Shown: positions 11,277 to 24,328, counted from the first letter of the stretch. The stretch: DNA of 64,000 nucleotides from Zea mays (GCF_902167145.1 NW_023366926.1:124001-188000); one strand, 5' to 3'. The notes: generated by a model not told the origin, from the letters alone. Numbers and translations are program-made.

Positions 11277-13150
11277 TAATTCCAAAAATGCTCAAAATTT
11301 TTATATGAGTTCCTCATATTATTTAGAAGCCTTGGGTAAAGTTTGAATTGATTTGGACCTTGTTTGATCACCAAACCCCAAAACACCCCCCTGCCCTATG
11401 AACTCCTTTACCGACTCCGGAAACCCTATGTTCCCGGAACTCCGTGAAGGAAAGTTGTATTCAAGACATAATAATAAGTTTATACTATCTTTGCATCCTC
11501 ATGAGCATCCCATGGCATCCATTCTTATACCTATGTATGGTTATGATTAGAACGTGAAGAGGAAATCGAAGTAACTGAAGAAGAGACACCACTACCACCT
11601 TCGGAGTCTCAGGCCGGGAATCATTTCTACTTTGATATCTGTGGATCTGAGCCTGATTCACCTGTGAACGAAGGCAAGCCCCGGTGCATTTGCCACCTTC
11701 CTTGCTGTTTTAAAATCTTTCTCACTTGTTTGCTGCATTAGGTGATAGGAGTTGTTTGATAAAACCATTCCTGCATTACCTTCCTTGAATTTGATTACCT
11801 TCCTTGATCACCTGTTTTACAAAAGCTTTTTGATGCTTAGCTTTGCTTTAGAAAAACAAAAGGTTTTGTTTTTACAAAATATGATGTGGCAAAGTGGGTG
11901 GGATGTTTTTCGAAAATAAAACTTGATGATGGATCTATCAAAGGCCTTGATAGGTTCAACATCGGTAAAGATGTACCTCTACCAGGTACCAAACTTTGGG
12001 TTTGAAATAATTAAGCTGAGACCGGACGGGTGACTTGCACGAGAAGAGAGTCTCGGTGTAGTGTCTCCGTCTGAGTCGATTAAGGACCTTGTCGATGTAG
12101 GCTTGATGATCGAGGACCCTTTAACTGGTCACATGCCTCGTCATGGGTAAGCCTTGCCTCGGGCAGACTAAGGCCGGAATAAGACAACACGAGATGGGCG
12201 TGGAGCGGTGGCGAGAGTAGCGTGTACCCTCCGTGGCAAGAGGCTGGACGGTGGTGTATCTGTGCTCTCGGTCTGCGTGAACCTGATCCGGTCTTAAGAA
12301 CCCCGGTGGCGGGTTGACATATGCAAGGGTTAAGTGCTACATATGTCGTGTGATTGGAGATCCTCAGCTGAGTATAATCGATTCGGATCACCGTACCTTC
12401 GCGGTTATGAAGACTTGGTCACTACCCTACACGTAGCATTCCACTAAAGACGATGGGCTTTTGTTAAGAAATTGGCTAGTGCAGGACCAGTGATTGAACT
12501 AGGGTAGAAAGAACTCTAGTGCAGGTAATTTTACCTAACTTGACCAATAAAATTGGATTTTTAAGGATCCACTTTAGTAAGCATTTCTGCAAAAATAGAG
12601 TCATTGATGATTGAAAAGCCTTACCTTGACTCCCACATAACCAGCATACCCTTGAGAGTCTTTTCTTTAGTCGGGTAAGACTTGCTGAGTAATTCCATAC
12701 TCAGGGTTTATCCCTTCGTTGTTTTTAGGTGAGGAAGTAGCAGACTTTTGCTGCTTCTGTGCCAAGGTGGTTCCGAAAGAAGAAAAACAAGACTGAAGTG
12801 CGGGAGGACTCGGTCCTCCACTTAGGATCTTTTGCTTTTAGCTTCTCGGGAGGAGTTTGTGCCTTCCTTGGTTTGTATAATATTACTACTCTGCACTCAC
12901 TTTTAGTCTGGTCTGTAATAACATAACTCAAGCTTGCTTTTGAAATAAATGTAAAGTTTATGTAATCCGCTTCCGCATTTCTTTATCTCCGATGTTCTGT
13001 AATGTCTGCAAGACGGGTGAAACGTTCCTGGTGAGGTAAGGAAAGATACCGAGCTTGTCAAGTAGTTCAGGGGCACCTACAGGGTTGTTTGAAGTCCGTT
13101 GGACAAGGACAACTGTAGGTGGGCCTATTTACTTAGGAGGTTCCGTCACA
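11277..13150 (+). repeat. 5' LTR of element C, right segment
   Basis: This continues the LTR after the zeon insertion and ends TTCCGTCACA at 13150. There is no convincing gene; the open frame at 12080-12391 on the minus strand is chance. The end is fixed by the primer site that follows. Confidence 0.75.
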
Positions 13151-13152
13151 GC

Positions 13153-13164
13153 TGGTATCGGAGC
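13153..13164 (+). other. Primer binding site of element C
   Basis: TGGTATCGGAGC, two bases after the LTR end, differs by one base from the common plant initiator-tRNA-Met primer site TGGTATCAGAGC. Confidence 0.8.
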
Positions 13165-13345
13165 TAGCCCTTCTTTGCAGATATTATGAGGCATCTTCAA
13201 AAGGATTTTCAAAAGTCTTGCCTAGAAATTATTTTCCCCTCTTACCCAAGTATTCTGAAGAGTCTATCTTAAAGACCAGATAGGAAGAGTGCAACGTATA
13301 GAAGGTTGAATCGACTAAGGTTGATTCTGTAATTATACATGCATC

Positions 13346-13972
13346 ATGTTAAGAATTCTACTAATAACATTTTCCCCCTTAGAAAAGGTGCCGCCACGTA
13401 CCAGGCTAACGGCACGCAAGTCCACGGGACCAATTGGGGTGCCTCGGCATCAATTGGCTCCCCGACATGAAAGCAGCAGCAGTGGAAGTAACGACCCCAT
13501 CGGAGATCTTGAAGCCCGTTTGAGTCGACTTCAAACAGCGCTGCAACATAGGACCGATGCTTGGGTCGCCGACGGAGATAGAATCAATGAACTGAGAAGG
13601 GACATCCGACACTTGCAGGATCAACTCGCTGATCGAGACTTAGCACTTGACTGGGCCGTACAGTCTCGTTTGCTAATGTGTGCTAAGGAAGCAAGGGCTC
13701 AGGCCCGAGTTAAAGAACTTAGCTCAACGGTTGATAACCTGCAGGTTTACTGCAATACGTTGCATGAGGAAGTCCATATATTATACTCACAATTGCACCC
13801 AAGTGAGCCTGCACAACCTACTGAGGCGGAAGCCGGACCATCTCACGTTGCGGGACGCGCGCTGGGTGGGGAGTTAGATCTTTTTGAGCCCCCTCCTTCC
13901 TTGAGGTTGGTTGATGTCTGGACTCCCACACCTGACGATGAAGCCGCCAAGAGTAATGACAAGCAGGAATAA
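13346..13972 (+). CDS. Gag-like N-terminal ORF of element C
   Basis: This ORF has 208 codons from the first ATG. A better family start may be the codon at 13388, now GTG, which opens a basic stretch (PPRTRLTARKSTG) seen, from memory, at the start of Tekay-type maize gag proteins. The middle (about residues 50-150) is a heptad-rich coiled coil (LEARLSRL, RDIRHLQDQLADRD). There is no gag core or zinc knuckle. It ends in TAA at 13970-13972, before the deletion junction. If GTG is the true start, this copy has lost its initiator. Confidence 0.5.
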   Translation: MLRILLITFSPLEKVPPRTRLTARKSTGPIGVPRHQLAPRHESSSSGSNDPIGDLEARLSRLQTALQHRTDAWVADGDRINELRRDIRHLQDQLADRDLALDWAVQSRLLMCAKEARAQARVKELSSTVDNLQVYCNTLHEEVHILYSQLHPSEPAQPTEAEAGPSHVAGRALGGELDLFEPPPSLRLVDVWTPTPDDEAAKSNDKQE

Positions 13973-14082
13973 GGGTGTAATAGAAGTAAAAGTAGAGTAG
14001 GGTATTGTAGGGAGTACTGTTGTATAATAGGTTGAACTTTTGTGTAATGGGTATTGTATCCTGTTATGTAATATCGAGTGTG

Positions 14083-14997
14083 TAATGGGGCTCGGTGTAT
14101 GCGGCTCGCTCTGCCAAGTTTGGTTCGACCCTTGGGGAGGAGTGCGGTGCATTTAGGAAACCTAACGGGTGGCTACAGCCTCGGGGAATCTTTGTAAAGG
14201 CTACGTAGTGAAACCCTGCCTATTCACCTTGGTAGTGTTTAAGGGTTTGATCGGCCCGAGGCAAGAGGGAATCACGACTTGTGGGTAAAGTGCGCAACCT
14301 CTGCAGAGTGTTATGAAACTAATATATCAGTCGTGCTCGCGGTTATGAGCGGCCAAGGGAGCTCCATTGATTAGTGATACTTGATCAGAGATGTTCGGTT
14401 TATAGGTGGTGATGAGGATGATGGTTTTGATTATGCTTATGGTAATGGTAAGTGGTATTCTTTCCGTTTGGAAAGGGTACTTTGGGTTAATAACTTGGGT
14501 TAATGCTAAAACCTGGCTTTCTACTAGTAGTAATAACCTGACCAACTAAAAGCAACTGCTCGACTTAACCCCACATAAAGCTAGTCGACTTCAGCCAAAC
14601 GGGACATTTGCTGAGTACGTTGATGTGTACTCACCCTTGCTTTCACAAAACACCAGGTTGCCTTTGATGCAATCTGTGCTCAGGTAAAGAAAGAGAAGAA
14701 GGCATCGAGGTGGATCTCCAGGAGTTCCAGGACGTCGATGAGTTCGAGGATTAGGCTAGCGACCTCCCTCAGTGAGCTGTCTGTGGTGGGTTGTTTACAT
14801 TGGCTACGTTTCGATTCTGTGTACTTTGATTTATATTATGTAAATGGCTCTAGTCTGTAATATGATTACTTACTCTTTATTGTAATTCGAAGCATTGTGC
14901 TATGATGAGTCATTTATGTAATCACTATGTACGTGAATTTCTGATCCTGGCACGTACATGGTTCGCATTCGGTTTACCTTCAAAACCGGGTGTGACA
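14083..14997 (+). repeat. LTR A1, right segment
   Basis: From TAATGGGGCTCGG onwards the sequence aligns with LTR A2 20513-21419 to the terminal GTGTGACA. About 1.7 kb of the LTR (A2 18830-20513) is missing from A1, replaced by truncated element C. Confidence 0.85.
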
Positions 14998-17950
14998 TAA
15001 GTGGTATCAAAGCCGTGCTGACTATAGGACCGCTGACCTAGAGTAGCATTGGCCGTTTTAAGGACTTATTGATTATTACTTCATTTGATCCTTGATTCTG
15101 CTTCAAAATATTAGTCACCTCGACTAATTCTATGTTGTGCTCCTATATGCCCCCTTGCCAAAAAGTATTTTATTCTAGTATGGTCTATACTTCTCTCAAT
15201 CTATTAGATCTGATCTCATCTTGTGCTTGCGACATCTTTGTAGATGCCCCCTGACCATAGCCTTTAGTCTTTTGGGACTCTTTCCTTATCCATTATTTAA
15301 TTGCTACTATTTGACCATCTCTATTCCATTTTGTTATTGACATGCTCGTATCCTTGCATTTTTAATACCCTTATCCCTTAATCTAAAGCACTTACCCTTG
15401 TACCTCTACTACATATTTAAACATTTCAGTTTATATGTCCATGATCTTACTGTCTTTTGAGACCCTTTCCTATTCTATTGATAAGTCGCTATCTTTTTGG
15501 CAATTTGTACTTTCTTGGTCTTGGTATGCTCGTACCATTGGAATCTTGCATACTCTTATTTTTATATATGCTTACCTTTATGTCCCAATATCTGTTTGAA
15601 ATATTTCAGTTAACATGCCCTTGACCACCCTTGTTTCCTAATGATCCATGAGTGATCATTTTATTTTGCGCACCTGTGGTAATCTCGTTGTTTCCTTGTA
15701 ACTTCCTTCGGTAATGAATTTTTACTTCAACTCTTCTGTCGGAACCTCACTTATCTTATCCTTGATTGTTTTCTCCACCTTGCCATTTGGTGAGTCTTGC
15801 CTTGACTCTGTCCATGGATTATGCTTGTCATCATTATCACATTTACCCTTATCACCTCTATATCTTACCTTGAGGTTTATCTTATACTGGCCCTTTAAAA
15901 TCTCCTCTTTTCCATCTCAACCTGAGCATTGTACTTTACCTATTGTTCCCTTGGTCGTATCCTCTTCCTCATCGCTTGTAAATCTTCAACTCCATCCTAT
16001 GTTGTGTCTCTGTTTAGCGTTGCCTTGACCTTTCCCATCTCTCGACCATACCTTGGTGATGACATTATGTCTGTTATCTAAAATCTCCAACTTGCCATCT
16101 CATTTCGGGAGTGGTATTCTACTTATCCCGCCTTTTGGTCATAACCTCATATTTGCCACGCGCCAGCCTGGCCTTAGCTTCATTCTTTGTTGTACTCGTA
16201 CCCTTGGTTCCCTTAAGTTCATTCTTTATTGTACTCGTACCCTTGGTTCCCCTGCACTTTCACCTCTTCCCTTACGCCCTTGTCTGTTATCGCCTTTAAC
16301 CCTTGTAATATATGTATCTTCACCTAAATGCTTACCTTGAAATTATCCTTTAAAAGCCTCCCCTTCCTTTCAACCTAGTTTGAGAGTTGCGAGTTACCCA
16401 TCTCTCCCTTGATTTCTTTTCACTTCTTGTCGCCTTACAAGTTTTGTGTTAATTCCATCCCTTGCTATGTTTTTTATTTGCTATCACCCTCACCTTGTCG
16501 TCCATCGATCTTGCCTGGATACTCATCTTTATTCCTACTTCTTAAAAATCCCCTCTCTTCCACCTCAATTTGAGAGTGATAGTTTACCTATCGGGCCCTT
16601 GGACGTATCCTCTTCTTTTCCACTTGCAGATCTTGTCTGAACTTCATCCTTTGTGGTACTTATATCCTTGGTTCTTATGCACATTTACTTCCTCTCTTAC
16701 ATTCTTGTTCGGTATCACCTTTAGCCCTTGTAATATTCATACCCTTACCTTCATGCTTACTTTGAACCTCCCTTTAAAAGCCTTCTCTTTTCCATCCTTG
16801 TTCGAGGATAATGTCTTACCTATTTTGCCATTGACTACTCCCCCTTCTTTGACGCCTTGCAAGTCTTGTCTAAAATACATCCTTTATTGTGTGTTTATCC
16901 ATTATCACCTTAACCCTTGTCATCCCTCGATTTTTACCTTGATGCTTATACTATACCTGCATTTTAAAGCCGCCTCTCCCATTTCATTTCAAGAGTGATG
17001 TCTTACCCATCCCGCTCTTGTTCGTTCCCTATTTCTCTATCTCGTTGCAAGTCTTGTCTTAACTCGATCTTTTGGTGTGCCTTTATCTGTTACCTCCTTT
17101 ACCTTTGTCATCACTGGATCTTTCCATGATGCTTATCCTATGCCTACCTTTTGAAATATCATCTTTTCCATCTCAATTTGAGAATGGTGTTTTACCTATC
17201 CTGACCTTGGTTGCATTATCTCCCTTGTTGGTTACAATCATTGCTTTAGCTCCATCCTTTATTATGCTCATGCCCCTACCCTCCATGTCTTATTATTCCC
17301 CTTGCCTTTTGTTGGCCTTAGAGGAAAGACCACCATTTAATTAAAAGGAACGTATAGCAACGAGATGTTTGTTGCTGTGTGCTCATGATGTTTGTCCTTC
17401 TGCTATCACTGATTTGCTTCTTTGGAATGAGTGTTGATGTGTTGTGGCCCTTGGTCCGCAATGGAATCTGTTTACTAGGTGAGTGCCATAGAGTTAAGTA
17501 GTTGGGTTCTCCCCCTGCTCTCTCTAATTCGTCTATACTTACATTTTCTCGTTATTCTTTCCTCTTGCACCTATCCTTTTGGCAATCTCCAACTCCTCCA
17601 AATCAGTCAAGATCAGAGTCGGCAACATCTTCATCAAGTGTGTATCAATGCTCTTGTTAAGGGGGTTAGACGCTAACCCCAATGAAGATAATGCAATCAA
17701 CATCAACCAACAAGATCAGAGTGGCGCAGCGAAAGCGTGTGTGGGTCCTAACCCACAGGTCCAGGAGATCCTCAAGAATTGCATCAATCGGTCTCAAGCA
17801 TCTGATGGTCAAAGCAACCAATCCACAAGTTAAGCCGGCGGAGTCAAAGTTGAGTTAGAAAAAGCTATGAAAGACTAATGAACCAATATCATTTTCCTGC
17901 TAGCATCTTCTTGAATCTCGAGGACGAGATTCTGTTAAGGGGGTTAGATT
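14998..17950 (+). other. Internal region 1 of the tandem array, non-coding
   Basis: It starts with a primer site (TGGTATCAAAGCC at 15002-15014) and ends with a hairpin (17913-17932, arms GAATCTCG/CGAGATTC) and a purine tract (17937-17947, AAGGGGGTTAG). Between them is C/T-rich sequence with no gag or pol motif; the open frames are short and share no codon pattern with known proteins. It is homologous over its length to 21420-24328. Confidence 0.8.
15860..17290 (+). repeat. Degenerate roughly 185-270-bp tandem repeat with palindromic core
   Basis: About seven units can be read, anchored on CTTTTCCATCTCAATTTGAG, near 15912, 16096, 16370, 16557, 16795, 16978 and 17168. Other shared words are CATCCTTTATTGTGCT and TTACCTATC. 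The CTCAA/TTGAG core is a short palindrome. Confidence 0.7.
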
Positions 17951-20900
17951 TGTAACACCCTGAATTTGGGGGTATAAAATTTCTTTTCTAATATCCACCA
18001 AATTCAGGTGTTACTCTCTCAGTTCTTCGCTTTCCTTTCTCTTTTCCCTAAAAATGGAGAATTATTTTGTTTTATATTAGCGTAAACCTAGTGGAATGAG
18101 CCCTAGAGGCACTTTGGTTATTGCATTCATGCCGTTGCATGGTGTTTCTAAGTGCAAAATGTGTTTGAAACATGTTAACATATCTTGTAGAAGCGCTCGG
18201 TAAATTTTTCATATTTTTCGGAATATTTTTCTATTTTCTGGAAACCAAAATCTATTTATTTGAGGAACTTAAAAATGTTTTTTAGAAATTCTAATTATGT
18301 TTTTGAGTTCATTAGGTGCCAAAACATTTATAGGAATTTTTTTGGAATTTTTAAAGCATATATAATATTTTGAGCACAAAATATGGATTTCTAGGATTTT
18401 CCGAATTTTAAAAATGCTAAATTCCGAATTTTAACCGAATTTTCATCTCATCCAAACCCTAGATATATATACATGTCCGGCTTCATCTCGTCGAGCCCGT
18501 TCCAGAGCACAAAACGTTTCCCCCAAATCCAATCCCTAGCTCCCGGTATTGCTCGCCGAAGTTCGGAGCGGTTCCAACTCCGGCGAGCAATTACTCCCAA
18601 TCCGTGCATCGTCTGCAGAATCCGAGGGTACCGCTGTGTTCGTCTCGTCGAGGGCTTTGTCGCAGCGCGTTCGGTTCGTCGATTGGATCCCTGAATCTCC
18701 GGCAATCGACGGATTTCTTCTCGGCTCCGGCGAGGGTCTTCTTCCCCAGTGAGAACCTCCATTGTTGTACATAGGGTTTCTTCGTGTTCTTCGTTTTCCC
18801 GTCCGCGCAGGGCCTCCCTCACTCTCCTCTCACCTCTCCCGGCGGCGGCACCCCTCCCCCTCTGTTCTCCCTCCCCGGCGGCGCCCCTTTCCCCCTCCCC
18901 GGCGGCGGCGGTGGCCGGCGGTGGCGCCCGCGTTCCCGTGCTCCCGCGCCCGTGCGCCCCTCCCGGCGGCTGTGGCCGTGCCCCGCGCGCCCGGTGCGGC
19001 CGCGCCCGCCCCTGGCCAGCTCGGTCTCGTCCTCCCCTGCGCAGCCCTCTTCTCTTCCCCTCCTCTCTCTTTCATGGATGGGAGGAAGAAGATGAGAGAA
19101 AGAAGACGATGACAGTCTCGTAAATTTAGTCGCGCGAATTACAGTATGATTTAAAACATTAATAACTTTTACGTTTTAAATCTGATTCGATCCAATCAAG
19201 TTGCGTTAGATTCGTATTAAAATTATCTTAATTTAGAAATATTTATCCCAATTTTTGCACATTTTATTTAATTTAGTTAAACGTTTGTTTAACCAGTGGC
19301 CACTAGAACGATGTTTCAATTTAAAAACCTAATTTAAGAATTCGATTTGCGTATTTATAATTAGTCACCAATATGATTAACCTTAACTGAAATGTTATTT
19401 ATTAATAATTATTTAGTTTAATCACGTTGTTTATTTATTAGTTTCGCATGTCGATCCGCGCGTGCCGCGGTGCTGTTTCGCGCACGTCGTCGTGTGTCGT
19501 TCGCGAGTGTCGCGTGTGTTGTTCGCACGCGTTATCGTGTGTCGTTCGCGTGTGTCGCGCACCTTGCCACGTGTCGTTCGCGCGTATCGCGCGTTGTCCG
19601 CGCGCTAAGTCGTTTGTGTCCGCGCGTTGCGCACACCATGTTTGCACGTCGTGCGTCGTTAATTCGTCTCGCTTAGAATCGCTCATATTCATTAAGTTAC
19701 TTGCTTAACTGTCAACTATTAAAATAGTAAGTTAGTCAAAACTAAGTAGTAGTATTAATTTACATTTGATTAATATCAATTAATATAATTATGTTGAATT
19801 GGATGTTCTAATTAGTACTTGTTCAACGTAAACACGCTAACCCCTCGACCGTAGCTTCGACTATCGTGGTTCTTTTCCTCGCGTAACCGTAGAGGCGCTC
19901 TCTATTTTATATTGCTCGCTTTTATAACATTTTTACCTTGTATGGTGTAATGTTCTTATGCATATGTATATGTTTGTTTGCTTGTGCCTGTTCGTCTTCG
20001 CGTCGCGTTGCGATTAGATCGCGGTTCGTTTCTGAGCTTCGAGGAATCGACGGTCAAGCTTTGGCGACCAAATGACCCAGCTCTTCGAGTTCTACAAGGC
20101 TGAAGATTCTGAGCATCTGTTTGGTGAAGGCAAGTGTCCTCTGACCTATTATGTCCCATTTACTTTATAATTCATCAACCTACATACCATGATCAACCTA
20201 AGGATTGACTAGCTTTGTATTTACCTTGTCCTTGATTACCTTTTGGGTTATTATGGTTAGCTTCATGCTATTGCTTTAGTTTAATCAATGAACATGATGT
20301 GAACATTTATGATACGATGTTGTCTCTATGGTTATGATGTTGGACTGGTGATACTTTAGGGTGCTCGAGCGGTTTCTCGAGTGCCTCTCTGTAAGGACCT
20401 GTTCGTTGGATGACCGCCCGGGAAAACAGTGCAACCATGAGGGTGGAATGGGATGCCCTTAGCTGAATAATTAGAGGAACCGGGGTGTAGTTCGTTTAGC
20501 CGTCGTGCCGTTAATGGGGCTCGGTGTATGCAGCTCACTCTGCCAAGTTTGGTTCGCCCCTTGGGGAGGAGTGTGGTGCATTTAGGAAACCTAACGGGCG
20601 GCTACAGCCTCGGGGAATCTTTGTAAAGGCTACGTAGTGAAACCCTGCCTATTCACCTTGGTAGTGTTTAAGGGTTTGATCGGCCCGAGGCAAGAGGGAA
20701 TCACGGCTCATGGGTAAAGTGTGCAACCTCTGCAGAGTGTTATGAAACTGATATATCAGCCGTGCTCGCGGTTATGAGAGGCCAAGGGAGCTCCATTGAT
20801 TAGAGACACATTGATCAGAGATACTTTGTTTATAGGTGATGATGAGGATAATGATGGTTTTGATTATGATTATGGTTTCTGGTATTCTTTCCGTTGGAAA

Positions 20901-21419
20901 GAGTACTTTTGGGTTAACAACTTGGGTTAATGCTAAAACCTGGATCTATACTAGTAATAATTACCTGACCAGCTAAAAGCAACCGCTTGATCCTAACTCC
21001 ACATAAAGCTAGTCCACTTCAGCCAAACGGAACATTTGCTGAGTACGTTGATGTGTACTCACCCTTGCTTTCACAAAACACCAGGTTGCCTTTGGTGCAA
21101 TATATGCTCAGGTAAAGAAGGTGTCGAGGCGGATTCTCCAGGAGTTCCAGGACTTCGACGAGTTCGAGGATTAGGCTAGCGATCTCCCCCAGTCAGCTGC
21201 CTGTGGTGGGTTTATTTACGTTGGCTACGTTTCGATTCTATGTACTTTGATTTATATTATGTAAATGACTCTAATCTTTAATATCATTACTTACTCTTTA
21301 TTGTAATTCGAAGCATTGTGCTATGATGAGTCATTTATGTAATCGCTGTGTACGTGAATTTCTGATCCTGGCACGTACATGGTTCGCATTCGGTTTACCT
21401 TCCAAAATCGGGTGTGACA
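17951..21419 (+). repeat. LTR A2, complete (3469 bp)
   Basis: This is the only uninterrupted LTR of the array, TGTAACACCC to GTGTGACA. It contains a C/G-rich block (18830-19060, CCCCGGCGGCGG words). A CGCG-rich simple repeat lies at 19441-19660 (TCGTTCGCG/TGTCGCG words). The end segment resembles the one in A1. Short open frames here are composition artefacts. Confidence 0.85.
19441..19660 (+). repeat. CGCG-rich degenerate repeat within LTR A2
   Basis: Repeated GTCGTTCGCG and GTGTCGCG words give a CpG-dense block in otherwise AT-rich LTR sequence. A related block is in A3 near 55511-55680. Confidence 0.6.
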
Positions 21420-24328
21420 TAAGTGGTTTCAAAGCCTTGCTGACTGTAGGACCGCTATCCTAGAGTAGCATTGGCCGTTTTAGATACTTATTGATTATTA
21501 CTTCACCTCATCCTTGATGCTGTTTCAAAATATTAGTCACCTCGACTAATTCTATGTTGTGCTCCTATATGCCCCTTGCCAAAAGTATTTTATTCTGTTA
21601 TGGTCTATACTTTTCTCAATCTACTAGATCTGATCTCACTCTTGTGCTTGCGACATCCTTGTAGATGTCTCGGACCATAACCTTCTTGCCTTTTGGGATT
21701 TATTCCTCTTCCATCATTAAAGTTCTACCATTTGGCAATCCTTATCCCGTTGCTATCGACGTACTCGTATCCCTAGATTCTTTAATACTCTTTTTTCAAA
21801 TACTTACATCTAAATTTCTACTGCCTACTTAGACATTTCAGTTTATATGTCCATCAACTCCTTGTCTTCGGAGATCCTTCCCTATTCCGTTGTGAAGCCG
21901 CTATCTTTTGGCTTTTTCTTTCCTCTTGGTCTTGGTACGCTCGTACCATTGGAATATGGCGTATTCTTATTTTTATATATGCTTATCTTTATCACAGAGT
22001 CTGTTTAAGACATTTAAGTTAAGATGTCCCTGGCCACCCTTGTTTCTTAATGATCCAGGAGCGGTCATTTTATTTTGCACATCCTTGGTGATCCCGTTAA
22101 TTCCTTGTAACTTCCTTCAGTAATGAATTCTTACTTCAACTCTTCGGTCGGAACCTCACTTATCTATCCTTGATTGTTTTCTCCACTTCATCACTTTGCG
22201 AGTCTTGCCTTAACTCTGTCCATAGATTATGTTTTTCATCATTAGTACCTTTATCCTTATCACCTCTATATCTTACCTTGACGTTTATCTTATACCGGCC
22301 TTTAAAATACCCTCTTTTCCATCTCAATTTGAGCATTGTATTTTACCTACTTTTCCCTTGGTCGTATCCTCTTCCTTGTCGCTTACGAGTTTTAAACTCC
22401 ATCCTTTGTTTTGCTTTTGTTTGTTATTGCCTTTACCTTTCTCACCTCTTGATCTTACCTCGGTGATTACACTATGTCCGTTCTCTAAAATCTCCAATCT
22501 CCAACCTCAATATGAGAGCGGTGTTTTACTTACCTCACCCTTGGTTATATCCTCTTCTTTATCGCGTGTAAGCTTGGACACAACTCCATTCTTTGTTGTA
22601 CTCATACCACTGGCTCTCCCATGCCTTAATCTTTTCTCTCATACCCTTGTCCGTTATCGTCTTTGACCCATGCAATATTGAGGTATTCTACCTAAATGCT
22701 TACCTTGAACTTATCCTTTAAAAGCCTCCCCTTTCTTTCAACCCAGTTTGAGAGTTGCGAGTGACCTATCTCTCCCTTGATTTCTTTTCACACCTTGTCG
22801 CCTTACAAGTTTTGTGTTAATTCCATCCCTTGCTGTGTTTTTATTTGCTATCACTCTCACCTTGTCGTCCATCGATCTTGCCTTGATACTCATCTTTATT
22901 CCTACTTCTTAAAAATCCCCTCTCTTCCACCTCAATTTGAGAGTGGAAATTTACCCATCTAGCCCTTGGACGCACCCTCTCCTTTTCCATTTGCAGGTCA
23001 TGTCTTAACTCCATCCTTTATGGTACTTATATCCTTTGTTCTTATGCTTATTTACCTCCTCTTCTACATCCGTGTCCATTATTACCCTTAAAACTCTCGT
23101 GATATCTGTGCCCTTGCCTTCCTACTTTCCTTGAACCTACCCTTTGAAGATTCCTCTTTTCCATCCCTGTTCGGGGATAATGCCTCACCTACTTCATCAT
23201 TGACTGCTCCCCCTTCTTTCACACCTTGCAAGTTTTGTCTAGAATACATCCTTGTTGTGTGTTTGTCTGTTATCACCTTAACCCTTGTCATTCCTCGATC
23301 TGTACCTTGATGCTTATCACGTACCCGTATTTTAAAGCTTCCTGTCCCATTTCAGTTCAAGAGTGTTGTCTTACCCCTCCCCTCTCTTGTTCGTCCCCTT
23401 TTTCCTCTATCGCGTGGCACGTCTTGTCTTAACTCGATCATTTGATGTGCTTTCGCCTCTTACCTTCTGTACCTTTGTAATCACTGGATCCTTCCATGAT
23501 GCTTTTCTTATGTCTACCTTTTGAATTATCATCTTTCCCATCTCGATTTGAGAATGGTGTTTACCTACCCTGCCCTTGGTTGCATTTCTCCCTTGTAGAT
23601 TACAACCCTTGCTTTAACTCCATCCTTTATGGTGCTCATGCACCTATCCTACGCGTCTTATTCTTCTCCTCCTCCTTTGAAAAGCCTAGAGAGTAGTTAT
23701 CTCCCTTTTCAAGAAAGATCAACCATTTAATTAAAAGGAACGTATAGCAACGAGGTGTGTGTGTTATTGTATGCTTGTGCTGTTTGTGTTGTGTGATGAC
23801 TGATTTGCTTCTTTGTGATGAGTGTTGATGTGTTGTGGGCCTTAGTCTGCAATGACATCAGTTCACTAGGTGAGTGCCATATAGTTAGGTAGTTGGGTTC
23901 TCTCCCCTGCTCTCTCTAACCCGTCTATACTTGCATTTTCCCACCCTTGCACCTGCCCAGTTGGTACCCCCCAACTTCTCCAAATCAATGAAGATCAGAA
24001 TCGATAGCATCTTCACCAAGTGCGTATCAATGCTCCTATTAAGGGGGTTAGCTGCTAACCCCAATGAAGACAATGTGTACAACCTCAACCAACAAGGTTA
24101 GAGTGGCGCAGCAGAAGCATGGTGGGTCCTAACGCCCAGGTCCAAGAGACCCTCAAGAATTGCATCAATCGGTCTCAAGCATTTGAAGGTCAAAGCATCC
24201 ATTCTCGAAGTTGAGCTGACAGAGCCAAGGTTGAATCGAAGAAGCTAAAAAAACCAATGAACCAATCTTGTTTTCTTGCTAGCCTCTCCTTGAATCTCGA
24301 GTGCGAGATTCTGTTAAGGGTGTTAGTT
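21420..24328 (+). other. Internal region 2 of the tandem array, non-coding
   Basis: It begins with a mutated primer site (TGGTTTCAAAGCC, 21424-21436) and ends with the same hairpin/purine-tract module (near 24294-24328). It is colinear with internal 1, with substitutions and small indels. The anchored repeat units recur near 22317, 22497, 22737, 22926, 23158, 23347 and 23537. No coding sequence is supported. Confidence 0.8.

Larger units (their letters stand above)
4483..14085 (+). mobile_element. Element C: truncated Tekay/Del-like gypsy element (5' LTR, primer site, short ORF)
   Basis: A second TGTAACACC-type LTR (TGTAACACCCCTGGTG) starts inside LTR A1. It runs to GTCACA at 13150, interrupted by zeon at 6638-11271, and is followed by TGGTATCGGAGC, a primer site close to the 3' end complement of initiator tRNA-Met. 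Only about 935 bp of internal sequence follow before LTR A1 resumes. There is no pol, polypurine tract or 3' LTR, so the 3' part has been deleted. Confidence 0.75.

Noticed and set aside
15860..17290. Regular repeats as a CRISPR-like array or as coding repeats
   Set aside because: Units are long and degenerate with no spacer structure, in a plant retrotransposon; open frames are broken and not shared between the two internals.
18749..19123. Several overlapping open frames of 100-124 codons on both strands in LTR A2
   Set aside because: They lie in a CCCCGGCGG-rich block where stop codons are rare in every frame. The proteins are Pro/Arg/Ala-rich without domains and are not kept in A1 or A3.
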